NCBI GenBank assembly: GCA_902780785.1
Contig: CACZGS010000007.1
Coordinates: 124,001 to 188,000 of the forward strand
DNA length: 64,000 nt
DNA from: Oscillospiraceae bacterium
GTDB taxonomy: Bacteria; Bacillota; Clostridia; Saccharofermentanales; Saccharofermentanaceae
Direction: 5' to 3'
Positions within the stretch are counted from its first letter, which is position 1; every line of letters begins with the position of its first letter. The notes below the pieces were generated by a model. That model searched no databases. It worked only from the letters and a program-made list of their open reading frames with translations, and had not been told where the DNA came from. Positions 25,050 through 34,043 of the stretch are shown in pieces. The position numbers were made by a program, and so were the translations under genes.

Positions 25050-25262
25050 ATGAACAACAAATCTAAAATCTCTTCCATCCAGTCCATCATCCTTGTTGCT
25101 GCAGTGGCCTACGTCGTAATGCCCGACCTCTGCTTCGGACCGATCGACGACTCGGTCGTTGCCCTTATCGCCGGTGTGGCTGAACTCGTGCTTGGCATCG
25201 CCAAGTCTCGTATTCCGACTTCGGCACCGACACCATCACCTGACGAGTGGGAGGTGTATTAA
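25050..25262 (+). CDS. 70-residue membrane protein, DUF1232-like
   Basis: A 70-residue protein behind TTGGAGGT (ATG at 25050; the ATG at 25035 overlaps the ribosome site). One or two hydrophobic stretches at about 11-24 and 36-52 flank YVVMPDLCFGPIDDSVVAL, which resembles the Y-x-x-x-P-x-D-x-x-P-x-x-x-x-x-D-D pattern of DUF1232 (YkvA-like) small membrane proteins. The tail is P/S/T-rich. It follows the hydrophobic peptide by 57 bases. Function unknown. Confidence 0.6.
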   Translation: MNNKSKISSIQSIILVAAVAYVVMPDLCFGPIDDSVVALIAGVAELVLGIAKSRIPTSAPTPSPDEWEVY

Positions 25263-25322
25263 CCTCCCACTCAAGAAAGAACAATGTCGCAATAAAATCT
25301 TTAGCTATGGAGGTGCAATGAT

Positions 25323-25487
25323 ATGTTTAAGGTAATTAGTAAAATTTTCTTTGCTCTTGTTATTCTTCGTGTTATTGGCGCCATGAATCGTTTTGACGGA
25401 CCATTCAAATACATTGCGATCATCGCTTTGTTGGTATTGGGTTTCCGCACGTTGTTTGCCAAACGCACTGATCCTGACGATGACTAA
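25323..25487 (+). CDS. 54-residue two-helix membrane protein
   Basis: The ATG at 25323 has GGAGGT 8 bases ahead; the ATG at 25318 is too close and out of frame. The product has hydrophobic stretches at about 4-20 (VISKIFFALVILRVIGAM) and 29-46 (KYIAIIALLVLGFRTLF) with a basic then acidic end (KRTDPDDD). It is not recognised. Position and strand suggest one transcript with the small proteins around it. Confidence 0.55.
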   Translation: MFKVISKIFFALVILRVIGAMNRFDGPFKYIAIIALLVLGFRTLFAKRTDPDDD

Positions 25488-25594
25488 AGCTGTCGTCAGA
25501 GTGCTGTTGCCTCAAGGCAGGTTATTCACCTCGCAAAAAATTATTCACTGATAAGAGTAGAAAAAGATATTCAAAAAAAACGGAGGGATAGATT

Positions 25595-25933
25595 ATGCAT
25601 GACTTAACTGGAAATTACACCTGGCATTACGTTAACAACGAAAACAAGATTGAAGGGATTGAAGCGGGAGCCCCGTGCTTGGTTTGTGTCGAAAACATAA
25701 ATGAAAAGGGTCCGGCCTGGAAGATGGGGTTAGCCTATTGGTTTGAGAAAGGCGATAGCCTTCAGTTAATGGACTCAAACGGTGTACCTCACCAGTTCGA
25801 CATCAAGGAAGAGGGTTTTTACGTGGTTGATGACTTTAAAGCTGGGGGTCTTTATCAGCTTGTCGGCGTTCGTTATTGGACAACAATAATGGAACCCGAA
25901 GTAAACCCGGAGGATGTTCTTACAATATTGTAA
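25595..25933 (+). CDS. Hypothetical soluble protein, 112 residues
   Basis: A soluble, acidic 112-residue protein behind CGGAGGGA. It is rich in W and Y (NYTWHYVNN, WKMGLAYWFEKGD, YQLVGVRYW) and reads as a small beta barrel. No family is recognised. It is the fourth member of the small-gene chain; the 107-base gap upstream may hold a separate promoter. Confidence 0.55.
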   Translation: MHDLTGNYTWHYVNNENKIEGIEAGAPCLVCVENINEKGPAWKMGLAYWFEKGDSLQLMDSNGVPHQFDIKEEGFYVVDDFKAGGLYQLVGVRYWTTIMEPEVNPEDVLTIL

Positions 25934-26031
25934 GAAGCTCCGGATTCTTTGCGAGGCAACTGACTTAGCTGTGATTACGGAGTATTATTTGAGTGTGAAG
26001 ATGCCTTTAAGATCGAAAGGATGGTTTGCTT

Positions 26032-26202
26032 ATGAAAGAAGAAAAACCTAAGTGCTTTACGGAAGAAGAGTTAAAACAGCTTTCAAATTTGGCTGAAAGT
26101 GCTACGAGATATACATTGAATGAGAATGACATTAAAGGAAAGAACAAAGAAAAAGGGCCACAGACAACCCATAGCCCTAATGGAGCTGATCTTTTCTTGT
26201 AA
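26032..26202 (+). CDS. Hypothetical 56-residue protein
   Basis: A 56-codon ORF, with AAAGGATGG before the ATG at 26032, encodes a charged helical protein (CFTEEELKQLSNLAESATRY, then a K/N/E-rich stretch). It ends just before a strong terminator at 26231-26260, which supports it as the last gene of the small-gene transcript. Function unknown. Confidence 0.5.
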   Translation: MKEEKPKCFTEEELKQLSNLAESATRYTLNENDIKGKNKEKGPQTTHSPNGADLFL

Positions 26203-26230
26203 AGCTTTGGCATTTAAGAATAATGCGAAC

Positions 26231-26260
26231 TAAATAAGGTCCCAAATGGGACCTTATTTA
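26231..26260. terminator. Bidirectional terminator
   Basis: TAAATAAGGTCCC (26231-26243) and GGGACCTTATTTA (26248-26260) form a perfect 13-bp stem with an AAAT loop, followed on + by GTTTGGGTTATTTTTTT. It separates the small-gene chain (+) from the convergent gene at 26268-27530 (-). Confidence 0.85.
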
Positions 26261-26267
26261 GTTTGGG

Positions 26268-27530
26268 TTATTTTTTTATTGGATGAATATAGTAATCATC
26301 TTCACATGAAACGATTTCTAAATCCGAATCCAAAGAAGCTGCATATTCTTCTAGGAATACTACTGAAGCTGATAACGATTCAATATCATTAAGGGAAACA
26401 TTCTCTTTAATTCTGTCTTCTATGCTCTTCTTATGTGCTTCACGCTGATCTTTCATTTCTCTGACATGATTTGCACCTAAACCTCCAACTAAGGCAGGCG
26501 CAAGAGGACCTGCCAATACACCTACAGCTATAAGTCCGCCAACCTGTTTTTTTGACATTTTATTGAGGGCTTTAGAATCTGTTGTATACTTATTCAATGC
26601 TTCAATAGTATTGTTTATGGTTTCCTTATAAAGTTCGAGTTGTTCATTTATCTCACTGATAAAGTCCGATACTTCTTCAGGGGTATCAACATTGTCAAAG
26701 CAGACACGGAGACCCTTAGCCATTCCATAGACATAAACTGACATTTTCAATTGAGCAAGTGTGTTGATAATGCCGGTTACATTGCTGTCAACCTTCTCCA
26801 AAGAATCCTTTTTAGGATCAAGCGGAAAATTCTTCTCAAGCTTTAGTCTGCTTCGTTCGGCCTGTTTCAGTGCATCAAATTCAATTTGACCAGCCTTAAT
26901 TGATTCGCTTTGTCGTCTCTTATCGCTTGCCATAATAGCGTCGAAGTGCTTTACCATGTTGGAAATGGATTTATGTCCAGCGATAATTTCGCTTGCATCC
27001 TGAATCATAAACTGTTCTTTGATTGATTTTAACTCAGTACATATGGATTCATAATTACTGTTCATTTCGTGCATATAGTACTGACTCGTTGCTATTGCCA
27101 ATACTTGGAAAATAATGGCAACAATATTAGGTCCAGGAGCTTTTCCTAAAGTGTTAGCAATTTCTTTAGGGTCTAATTTTTCCCATTCGACCTGCTCTAA
27201 TATTTTTCCATTTTCGCTAAGAATGAAACCACGAAAGAATGGAGAATCTTTTGCTTTCGCAAGCATATCAGCGTTAAGGGTTTGGTTCTTTACAATACAT
27301 CTATATGAACCAGATACTAGTTTTTCGATGTTTTTAGCCTGTGTGCGACCAACCCATTTTTGAAATCCCAGACTTTCAATGAGACCTATTACAGGCGAAA
27401 AGCGAGCCAATGTCTTTCCGTCTAGTTTTATATACCCCTTTTCAAGCAATTTACCAGAGGACATAGTCATTGCTTCAAGGGTCAAACTGTTGTCCGCAAG
27501 GGAAATAACAGAGGAGATTTTAGATTTCAT
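26268..27530 (-). CDS. Hypothetical protein with coiled coil and a glycine-rich hydrophobic segment
   Basis: A 420-residue protein. Residues 1-130 form an alpha/beta region; 135-150 (GPNIVAIIFQVLAIATSQYYM) is a hydrophobic stretch; 155-320 is a long charged coiled coil; and 325-350 (VGGLIAVGVLAGPLAPALVGGLG) is a glycine-rich hydrophobic hairpin of the kind that inserts in membranes, followed by a charged tail. The layout recalls membrane-acting effector proteins, but no family is recognised. It is convergent with the small-gene chain and divergent from the zinc-ribbon gene. Confidence 0.65.
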   Translation of the reverse strand: MKSKISSVISLADNSLTLEAMTMSSGKLLEKGYIKLDGKTLARFSPVIGLIESLGFQKWVGRTQAKNIEKLVSGSYRCIVKNQTLNADMLAKAKDSPFFRGFILSENGKILEQVEWEKLDPKEIANTLGKAPGPNIVAIIFQVLAIATSQYYMHEMNSNYESICTELKSIKEQFMIQDASEIIAGHKSISNMVKHFDAIMASDKRRQSESIKAGQIEFDALKQAERSRLKLEKNFPLDPKKDSLEKVDSNVTGIINTLAQLKMSVYVYGMAKGLRVCFDNVDTPEEVSDFISEINEQLELYKETINNTIEALNKYTTDSKALNKMSKKQVGGLIAVGVLAGPLAPALVGGLGANHVREMKDQREAHKKSIEDRIKENVSLNDIESLSASVVFLEEYAASLDSDLEIVSCEDDYYIHPIKK

Positions 27531-27792
27531 AGGGTACCTCGTCCAACAAATATAGAATGTTAATTACAGGCCTATACTTCAGATAGTTGTAGATTATCAG
27601 ACAAACCAAAGTGATACAACAAATAAACTGTTAAGTTAAGATGAAAAGAATCTAAAGTGAATTGAAAAAGGCTGCTTCGGGCGAGCGTGCATATATCGGA
27701 GGTTCAATCTGACACAAATTGTAATGATTTAGTCAGCTTCCCAATTGGTATAATAGAAAAATAAATCCTATCTTCAGTATGGGAGGCATCAT

Positions 27793-28440
27793 ATGTTCTG
27801 TATGAATTGTGGTCAGCAACTACCTGATGGCGCTAAGTTTTGCATGAGTTGTGGAACGCCTCAAGGGGCGGTTTCGCCAACAAATCCAGCAAATAGTGGA
27901 ACAAACACACCCTTAACGACTCAAAGTTCAAATTCCACCGATAAGCCATCATTTGTGCCAGCGATGTGTCCAAATTGCAATGCACGTTTAAATGTTGATC
28001 CGTCACTCCAGATTGCTCAATGTGGTGCTTGCGGCACCCAACTTATCGTCCAAGATGCAATAAAAAAATATAACATTAGTGGAACAGTAAATCTTGTTCA
28101 TTCTGGTAATGTTGTTCACTCGGGTACTGTCCTCTATCAGAAAGACTATTCTAATGAGCCAAATCTGTATGTGTCATATGTCTCTGTAGATCCTACTTTA
28201 GGCATGTCATTGAAGATTGTGAAAACAAGTATCACAAGCATCTTAAACTCTGGAATGAATACTTCCTTTAAGCTTGCACCCGGTCAATACATAATCAAGA
28301 TAAAATTCGGAAATCTGATGAGAGTAAACGTGAATGCTGAAAGAAGAATTATAATAAAAGAAGATGGCTCACCGACTAGAGTCGACATCGGTTGGAAAGG
28401 CGGTTTATTTGGCGACTACTACATCAATGTCACGATGTAA
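27793..28440 (+). CDS. Double zinc-ribbon protein
   Basis: A 215-residue soluble protein with an N-terminal zinc ribbon (MFCMNCGQQLPDGAKFCMSC; C-x2-C...C-x2-C), a T/N/S-rich linker, a second C-x2-C...C-x2-C set at about 57-77 (CPNCNARL...CGACGTQL) and a C-terminal beta-rich domain of about 110 residues. Zinc ribbons of this kind are common adaptors in Clostridia. The gene stands alone, 140 bases before mcrB. Function unknown. GGGAGG lies 8 bases before the ATG. Confidence 0.7.
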   Translation: MFCMNCGQQLPDGAKFCMSCGTPQGAVSPTNPANSGTNTPLTTQSSNSTDKPSFVPAMCPNCNARLNVDPSLQIAQCGACGTQLIVQDAIKKYNISGTVNLVHSGNVVHSGTVLYQKDYSNEPNLYVSYVSVDPTLGMSLKIVKTSITSILNSGMNTSFKLAPGQYIIKIKFGNLMRVNVNAERRIIIKEDGSPTRVDIGWKGGLFGDYYINVTM

Positions 28441-28579
28441 GAGAAGTGTTGAAGATTCTTTTGAAGATTATTCCGAAGAGTTTTTTACAAATAACATAAA
28501 TAGCTGTTATACGAATGTTGTTATTATTTCCCGCTTGTTCGACTGTTGATCGGCTGGGTGTTTGAGATAGGAGGCACTG

Positions 28580-30673
28580 ATGGCAATCCCTAAACTTTCT
28601 GAACAGAACATATTAGACGCTCTGAAATATATTGATGAGAATGGTGTGCCCACAAGAAATAAAAGCACCATTTATGAGCTTGTCACCAGTGAAGGAAAGA
28701 AATATCCTCCCAAATATGTTATAGCTGTTGCGAATAATATAGCGACAGGAAAAGATATTAGCACAGAAGGGTTTAATGCTATTGAAGCAAAGAACTTCCT
28801 GGAATTTAGAGGTTATAAGATCGAATCGGTTCAAGCTAAATATGAATTGGTAATAACAGCAGACGGTATTACATCATCAGACGAACGTTTCACAATGGAT
28901 GACTTGATATTGGGTAATAACTACAAGCCAATAGATGCATATTTTCAACGTGCAAACGGAGAAGTGGTTAAGAGAAAAAAAGAGAAAGGTGAGAATAGAA
29001 TATCTAATCGCACATTACCCAAATTGGCTTTCCAGATATTCGAAAACCAGTTGGACTCTTTATCAGATAAGGATAAGTTGAACTTCCCTGTATGTAAGAA
29101 CTCACCAAGACATGAAATGATACGCGGTATTTTTCCTTCTGAAGCGGAGTTCAAGAAATATAGAAATACGTTTGAGCGAGTAAAATACAATCGGAAGAAC
29201 GGCTCTCAGTTTGTTATATATTCATGGAATCTCTTTTCTACTATATATTTTGAGCGTGAATGTTTACGTAGATTTGGAGATCCTGGAGATAAATTCGTAT
29301 TAATTTACAGAGATAAGTCTGAACAGGAAGAGACTAATGATGTCAGTGAAGAAACCGTAACAGCCGACATTGAGAAGACGACGCAAGAAAGCAAGAATCC
29401 GTATTCTAAGTTTTTACTTGAATCCAAAAATATTATCTTCCGAGGAGCTCCTGGTACAGGTAAATCTTATCTGGCAAAAGAGATTGCAGCAGACATTATC
29501 AGTAATGGATACACCGATCAGTATTCAGCTTTAACAGATGAACAAAAGAAACAAGTTGAGTTTGTGCAATTTCATCCGAGCTATGATTATTCTGACTTTG
29601 TTGAGGGCCTTCGTCCAAAAATGAATGACGGAGATACACTTGGTTTTGAATTGCGTGACGGAATTTTTAAATCCTTTGTTGATAGGGCTAGAAAGAACTT
29701 TGAAGACTCACAAAAATCCAAAGAATTAAGAGAACAAGAAGTGTCAGCAAGTCAAATCTTGTCGGAATTTTTCTCCAAGATAGAATTTGGGAAAGATGAA
29801 TTTAAAACTGTAAGTGGCAACAGATTTACGATTACAGACATTGATGATAATCGTGTCTATTTATTTATTCCGGATAACCCTACTGTTAATAAACTGAGTT
29901 TGAATTTGGATGAGCTTCGTAAGATGCTGGAATCTGGAAAGCAGTTTGAGAAAATAAGTGATATAACTTCTTTCTTTGGCAAACAATTCGGAACCCAAGG
30001 TTATTCTTATGATTTTGCTTTGTATAAAGAAATTAAAAAGAGAAAGATTCAGTCTAATCCTTCTAAAGTTGATACGGTCGAATTAAAGAAGTATATTTTT
30101 ATTATTGATGAGATAAACAGAGGCGAGATTTCCAAGATCCTTGGTGAATTGTTCTTCTCGATTGATCCGGGATACCGTGGAAAAGCTGGAGAAGTCTCAA
30201 CTCAGTACGCAAATATGCATTCGAATCCGAACGAGAAATTCTATATTCCAGATAATGTCTATATTATTGGAACGATGAATGATATCGACAGATCCGTTGA
30301 TAGTTTTGATTTTGCTATGAGAAGAAGATTCCGTTTTATTGAAATCAAAGCAGAAGATACCCAGGATATGCTGGATTCTCTTGAAGATGACGATAAAAAG
30401 AACGAAGCAATCGAGCGTATGGATAAGCTCAATGCTGAGATTGAAAAGGTTGAGGATCTGAACGAGAACTATCAGATAGGTGCTTCATATTTCTTGAAGC
30501 TTAAGACAATAGGCTTTGATGAGTTATGGACAGACTATCTTAGCCCCTTACTGCAAGAATATGTGCGTGGCATGTATGACGAGAAGGGCATTATGAATAG
30601 ATTTGCCAGAGCATACGGATATGAGATTTCCGATTCGGGTGTTGATGATGAAGCAACTCAGGATCAAGGATAA
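28580..30673 (+). CDS. mcrB: McrB, GTP-dependent subunit of a modification-dependent restriction system
   Basis: A 697-residue AAA+ GTPase that moves DNA for McrC to cut. The AAA+ domain starts at about 280: Walker A G289-A-P-G-T-G-K-S296, FVQFHPSYDYSDFVEGLRP (typical McrB), Walker B I508-I-D-E-I-N-R514 and the McrB GTP motif M-N-x-x-D-R in GTMNDIDRSVD. The long N-terminal part holds two domains: residues 1-85 (like ScoMcrA-type N-terminal heads) and about 90-250, which probably read the modified base. E. coli McrB is 459 residues, so the reader part is larger. GGAGG precedes the ATG. McrC overlaps its end. Confidence 0.93.
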   Translation: MAIPKLSEQNILDALKYIDENGVPTRNKSTIYELVTSEGKKYPPKYVIAVANNIATGKDISTEGFNAIEAKNFLEFRGYKIESVQAKYELVITADGITSSDERFTMDDLILGNNYKPIDAYFQRANGEVVKRKKEKGENRISNRTLPKLAFQIFENQLDSLSDKDKLNFPVCKNSPRHEMIRGIFPSEAEFKKYRNTFERVKYNRKNGSQFVIYSWNLFSTIYFERECLRRFGDPGDKFVLIYRDKSEQEETNDVSEETVTADIEKTTQESKNPYSKFLLESKNIIFRGAPGTGKSYLAKEIAADIISNGYTDQYSALTDEQKKQVEFVQFHPSYDYSDFVEGLRPKMNDGDTLGFELRDGIFKSFVDRARKNFEDSQKSKELREQEVSASQILSEFFSKIEFGKDEFKTVSGNRFTITDIDDNRVYLFIPDNPTVNKLSLNLDELRKMLESGKQFEKISDITSFFGKQFGTQGYSYDFALYKEIKKRKIQSNPSKVDTVELKKYIFIIDEINRGEISKILGELFFSIDPGYRGKAGEVSTQYANMHSNPNEKFYIPDNVYIIGTMNDIDRSVDSFDFAMRRRFRFIEIKAEDTQDMLDSLEDDDKKNEAIERMDKLNAEIEKVEDLNENYQIGASYFLKLKTIGFDELWTDYLSPLLQEYVRGMYDEKGIMNRFARAYGYEISDSGVDDEATQDQG

Positions 30674-31964
30674 TAGCCGCATAAGCAAAGACGAATTCTA
30701 TGAAATACCGCATCTTGTAAAGTCCATAGCAGATAAAACTCTGGGCGAATTAGAAAAAGAAGGTGTATTTGTATTTCCTGAATGCGTTAAGGATGCTGAT
30801 GATTTAACTGATGATCAAATGATCCTTAGATCCATTAACGATGAATACTGTTCAAGTAACGTTATGGGATTCTTGGGACGTGGTGACGAAAGACTAGTTA
30901 TCGAATCACGTTTCAGCACAGGAGAAAACGACTATCTATTCCAATATCTGCTCGAACGTGTACTGGACTTCCCAAATCTTGTTGATTTTGAAACAGACGC
31001 TTCGCGAGATAATAGAATGTTTGCTTTACTCCTGTTTTTCTTTCCTTCGTATTTGGCTGCTGCTTTGAGAAAGGGCATATTCAAAACCTATGTAAACAAA
31101 CTGTACAATGACTCGAACGTGAGAGGAAAGATTAATGTTGATCGCCATATCCGTTTGAATACTCCGTTTATCGGTAATATAGCTTACAGCCAGCGAGAGT
31201 ACACTTACGATAATTACCTGATTCAACTAGTACATCACACAATAGAGTTCATTAAGAGAAAACCCTATGGCAACAAGCTCCTCGTTAAAGTTAAGGATGA
31301 AGTAAAACAAATAATAGATGCAACGCCTAATTATGCAGCAAGCGACCTCGTCGATGTGCTTTCTGAAAACGAGAAAAATAAAGTAAGGCATGCGTATTAT
31401 CACGAGTACCGTGCGCTCCAGCAGTTATGCATATTAATCCTGAAAAATGAAAAGACTCAAGTTGGACTTGGAACGCGCAAAACATACGGTATTCTTTTTG
31501 ATGGTGCTTGGCTTTGGGAAGAGTATATTAATACACTGGTTTCGGATGGCTTCTATCATACTATGAACAAAAGCAAGCAAGGAACACAATACCTCTTCCC
31601 GAATGGGTTCGGAAAAATCTATCCTGATTTCATAGGCAAGAACACAGATAATCGCATAATTGCCGATGCCAAATACAAGCCTTTTACCAATATTAATGGT
31701 GACGACTATCTGCAAGTATTGGCTTATATGTTCAGATTCGATGCTAAGAAAGCGTTTTATTTCTATCCTGAGGTAAATGGTGCTGCTGATACGATTCTTT
31801 ACTTAAACTCTGGTTCTACTTATGAGAAGAATGTTTGTGCACGGGGTGATGTCCTATTAGTTAAACATGGACTGCACATTCCAAATAATGCTGATTCTTA
31901 TGATGAGTTTGTCAGCCTGATAAGAGAGTGTGAGAAGAGCTTTGTAGAAAGATTTGCTGTATGA
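30645..31964 (+). CDS. mcrC: McrC, nuclease subunit
   Basis: A 439-residue PD-(D/E)xK nuclease partner of McrB. The N-terminal half has the family stretch GVFVFPECVKDADDL and FLGRGDERLVIESRF; the nuclease motif is in the C-terminal half as IYPDFIG...IIADAKYKPF (D, then D-A-K). The start is taken at ATG 30645 or 30648, inside the last codons of mcrB, with an overlap of about 29 bases; a start at 30603 is possible but overlaps more. Together with McrB it would cut DNA with modified cytosine or another modified base. Confidence 0.92.
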   Translation: MMKQLRIKDNSRISKDEFYEIPHLVKSIADKTLGELEKEGVFVFPECVKDADDLTDDQMILRSINDEYCSSNVMGFLGRGDERLVIESRFSTGENDYLFQYLLERVLDFPNLVDFETDASRDNRMFALLLFFFPSYLAAALRKGIFKTYVNKLYNDSNVRGKINVDRHIRLNTPFIGNIAYSQREYTYDNYLIQLVHHTIEFIKRKPYGNKLLVKVKDEVKQIIDATPNYAASDLVDVLSENEKNKVRHAYYHEYRALQQLCILILKNEKTQVGLGTRKTYGILFDGAWLWEEYINTLVSDGFYHTMNKSKQGTQYLFPNGFGKIYPDFIGKNTDNRIIADAKYKPFTNINGDDYLQVLAYMFRFDAKKAFYFYPEVNGAADTILYLNSGSTYEKNVCARGDVLLVKHGLHIPNNADSYDEFVSLIRECEKSFVERFAV

Positions 31965-32218
31965 GGTAAGCACCTATACAGTTCCCAATATATATTTATT
32001 CAACATAGTCATTCATGCGTTCAATTTAGCCATTTGCTCAAAAATGACTAAGTTGGAGTTGGCGGATGACAATCAGTAGAAACAACTAACGAAAAAAGAA
32101 AAGACCCCTCACAGAGTGAAAAAGAGGCACTATTTTATACTTAATATTCGGAGAAGCGACGAACTTCTTTATATAGTAAGACCTTCAGAAGCGACCATAG
32201 GCATAGATGAACTATATC
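31965..32218. other. Intergenic stretch between McrBC and the methylase
   Basis: AT-rich non-coding DNA between two defence units. I see no ORF with a ribosome site, no strong terminator and no repeat in the first 250 bases; the promoter and operator of the next gene follow at 32219-32273. Confidence 0.6.
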
Positions 32219-32273
32219 TGGTTATAAATAACCATATTGACACAAAACGAACAAGGTGCTAAAATCTGGTTAT
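32219..32273 (+). promoter_or_regulatory. Promoter with paired CTGGTTAT sites
   Basis: TTGACA (32237-32242), a 17-base spacer and TAAAAT (32260-32265) form a good sigma-A promoter. A perfect palindrome GGTTATAAATAACC (32220-32233) touches the -35, and its half-site CTGGTTAT (32219-32226) recurs at 32266-32273 right after the -10. This suggests autoregulation of the methylase gene. Confidence 0.65.
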
Positions 32274-32302
32274 CAAATACCAAGAAAAGTGTGGAGGTGT
32301 AT

Positions 32303-34039
32303 ATGCATTACGATTATAAAAAGATTACTGAAGATCAGAGCCTTAATGAAGCGGCTCGCAAGCTCGGGTGGGATATAGCATCTGTTCTTCGGGAACACCT
32401 GCTTCCTTCGGAATACGATCTTGCATTAGCGGTTGTTTCATATCTCCTCGAAAAAACTCAGGGAACATCTTTTACATATGAAAACATTTGCAATAACGAC
32501 ATTAAAATAGATCAGATTATTGTTAATCAGTTCGCGATGATGGTCAAACCTGATGAGTGGAAGAGGATAGTAGAAAGAGCCGAAAACTATAATAAGTCTG
32601 TATTTGCGAATTTAGCCTTAACAATTGAGAATCAGGAAAAAGGCTATGCTGAATTCACGCCTGAATCTCTAGTCAGATTATCTGAGAGAATACTTAACTG
32701 CACAAAGAAGGATGATGTTGCGGATGTATGTTGTGGAAGCGGTGCGTTTGTAGTTGACCATATAATCCAGGGTTCTGGTGCTATGATTACTGGATTCGAT
32801 ATCAGCGTTCAGAAAATCATTATGTCAAAGATACGTGTAGAGCTAATTGGCGGAAAGTCTGAATTTGTAATAGGAAACGTATTTGAGACAATTCCAGAAT
32901 CAGGAAAAAAGTTTGACAAGATTTTCTCTAACTACCCTTTTGGCCTCAGACTGAAGATGCTGGATACAGGTGCCGATTATCTTGATGCATTGTTTACAGG
33001 AAATCCAATATTTACAAAAGCAACTTCATCAGATTGGATTTTCAATAGACTGATATGTGATTCCTTAACTAAGAAAGGAAAAGCAGTGGCCATTATTACA
33101 AACGGAAGCACATGGAATAGCATTGATACGTCTACAAGAAGATATTTTGTTGAGAACGGCCTTATCGAAAGCGTTATTGCACTTCCTAAGAATATGTTTC
33201 CGTATGCTGGCGTTGCAACATCTTTGATTGTATTCAGTCGTGGTAATAAGAGTATCAGGCTTGTTGATGCAACTAATACTTATGTCCCCGGCAGAAGAGT
33301 AAATACTTTCTCAAATGAAAATATAAATGCAATAATTGGCGCTCTTAAAGAAGATAATGATATTAGCAAACAAATTACACTCGAAGAATTGCGCGATAAT
33401 GACTATTCGCTTCACTTTGGCAGATATGCCAGCTTACCGGTTGAGATAGAAAATGGAGTTAAATTTGAGAGCGTTATCAAGCGAATAACCAGAGGTGCCC
33501 CTTGTACGGCTAAGGAACTTGATGAAATGTCTAGTGAGATTCCTACAAATTCACAATACCTGATGCTGGCTAATATCAAAGACGGAATGATAGATGAAAA
33601 TTTGCACTATATTACCGGTATTGACGATAAGTTAAAGAAGTATTGTTTAAAGAATAACAATCTCATTCTTTCGAAAAATGGATATCCATATAAAGTAGCA
33701 GTAGTTAATATGGATGGCAACAAGCAGATACTTGCCAACGGCAATCTCTATATCATTGAGCTTGATGAAGCAAAAGCAAATCCATACTACATAAAGGCTT
33801 TTCTTGATAGTGAAGAAGGTATAGCCGCACTTAAAGGAATAACAGTAGGTGCTACGATTCCTAATATTGGTGTAGAAGATTTGAAGTCAATAATAATTCC
33901 CTTACCTTCGTTAGATGAACAAGAGAGGATAGCAAAAAAGTATCAAGCTGCGCGCGATGAGGTCTTTATTCTGAGAAAGCGATTAGAACAAGCAATTAAC
34001 AGATTGCAGCATTGTCTCGATGATGACAAGGAGGGATAA
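32303..34039 (+). CDS. N6-adenine DNA methylase fused to a specificity-like domain
   Basis: A 578-residue protein. Residues 1-390 are a type I HsdM-like methylase: FTPESLVRLSERIL, motif I D141-V-C-C-G-S-G147, and the catalytic motif IV as S-N210-Y-P-F213, where N/D-P-P-Y/F is usual, so the second position is changed. The C-terminal 180 residues end in PNIGVEDLKSIIIPLPSLDEQERIAKKYQ, the signature of a type I specificity (HsdS/TRD) domain. The fusion would let it find its site alone. The ATG at 32303 has GGAGGT 5 bases ahead, while an earlier ATG at 32237 lies in the promoter. A full HsdRMS set follows, so it is a second methylase here. Confidence 0.85.
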   Translation: MHYDYKKITEDQSLNEAARKLGWDIASVLREHLLPSEYDLALAVVSYLLEKTQGTSFTYENICNNDIKIDQIIVNQFAMMVKPDEWKRIVERAENYNKSVFANLALTIENQEKGYAEFTPESLVRLSERILNCTKKDDVADVCCGSGAFVVDHIIQGSGAMITGFDISVQKIIMSKIRVELIGGKSEFVIGNVFETIPESGKKFDKIFSNYPFGLRLKMLDTGADYLDALFTGNPIFTKATSSDWIFNRLICDSLTKKGKAVAIITNGSTWNSIDTSTRRYFVENGLIESVIALPKNMFPYAGVATSLIVFSRGNKSIRLVDATNTYVPGRRVNTFSNENINAIIGALKEDNDISKQITLEELRDNDYSLHFGRYASLPVEIENGVKFESVIKRITRGAPCTAKELDEMSSEIPTNSQYLMLANIKDGMIDENLHYITGIDDKLKKYCLKNNNLILSKNGYPYKVAVVNMDGNKQILANGNLYIIELDEAKANPYYIKAFLDSEEGIAALKGITVGATIPNIGVEDLKSIIIPLPSLDEQERIAKKYQAARDEVFILRKRLEQAINRLQHCLDDDKEG

Positions 34040-34043
34040 TCAC

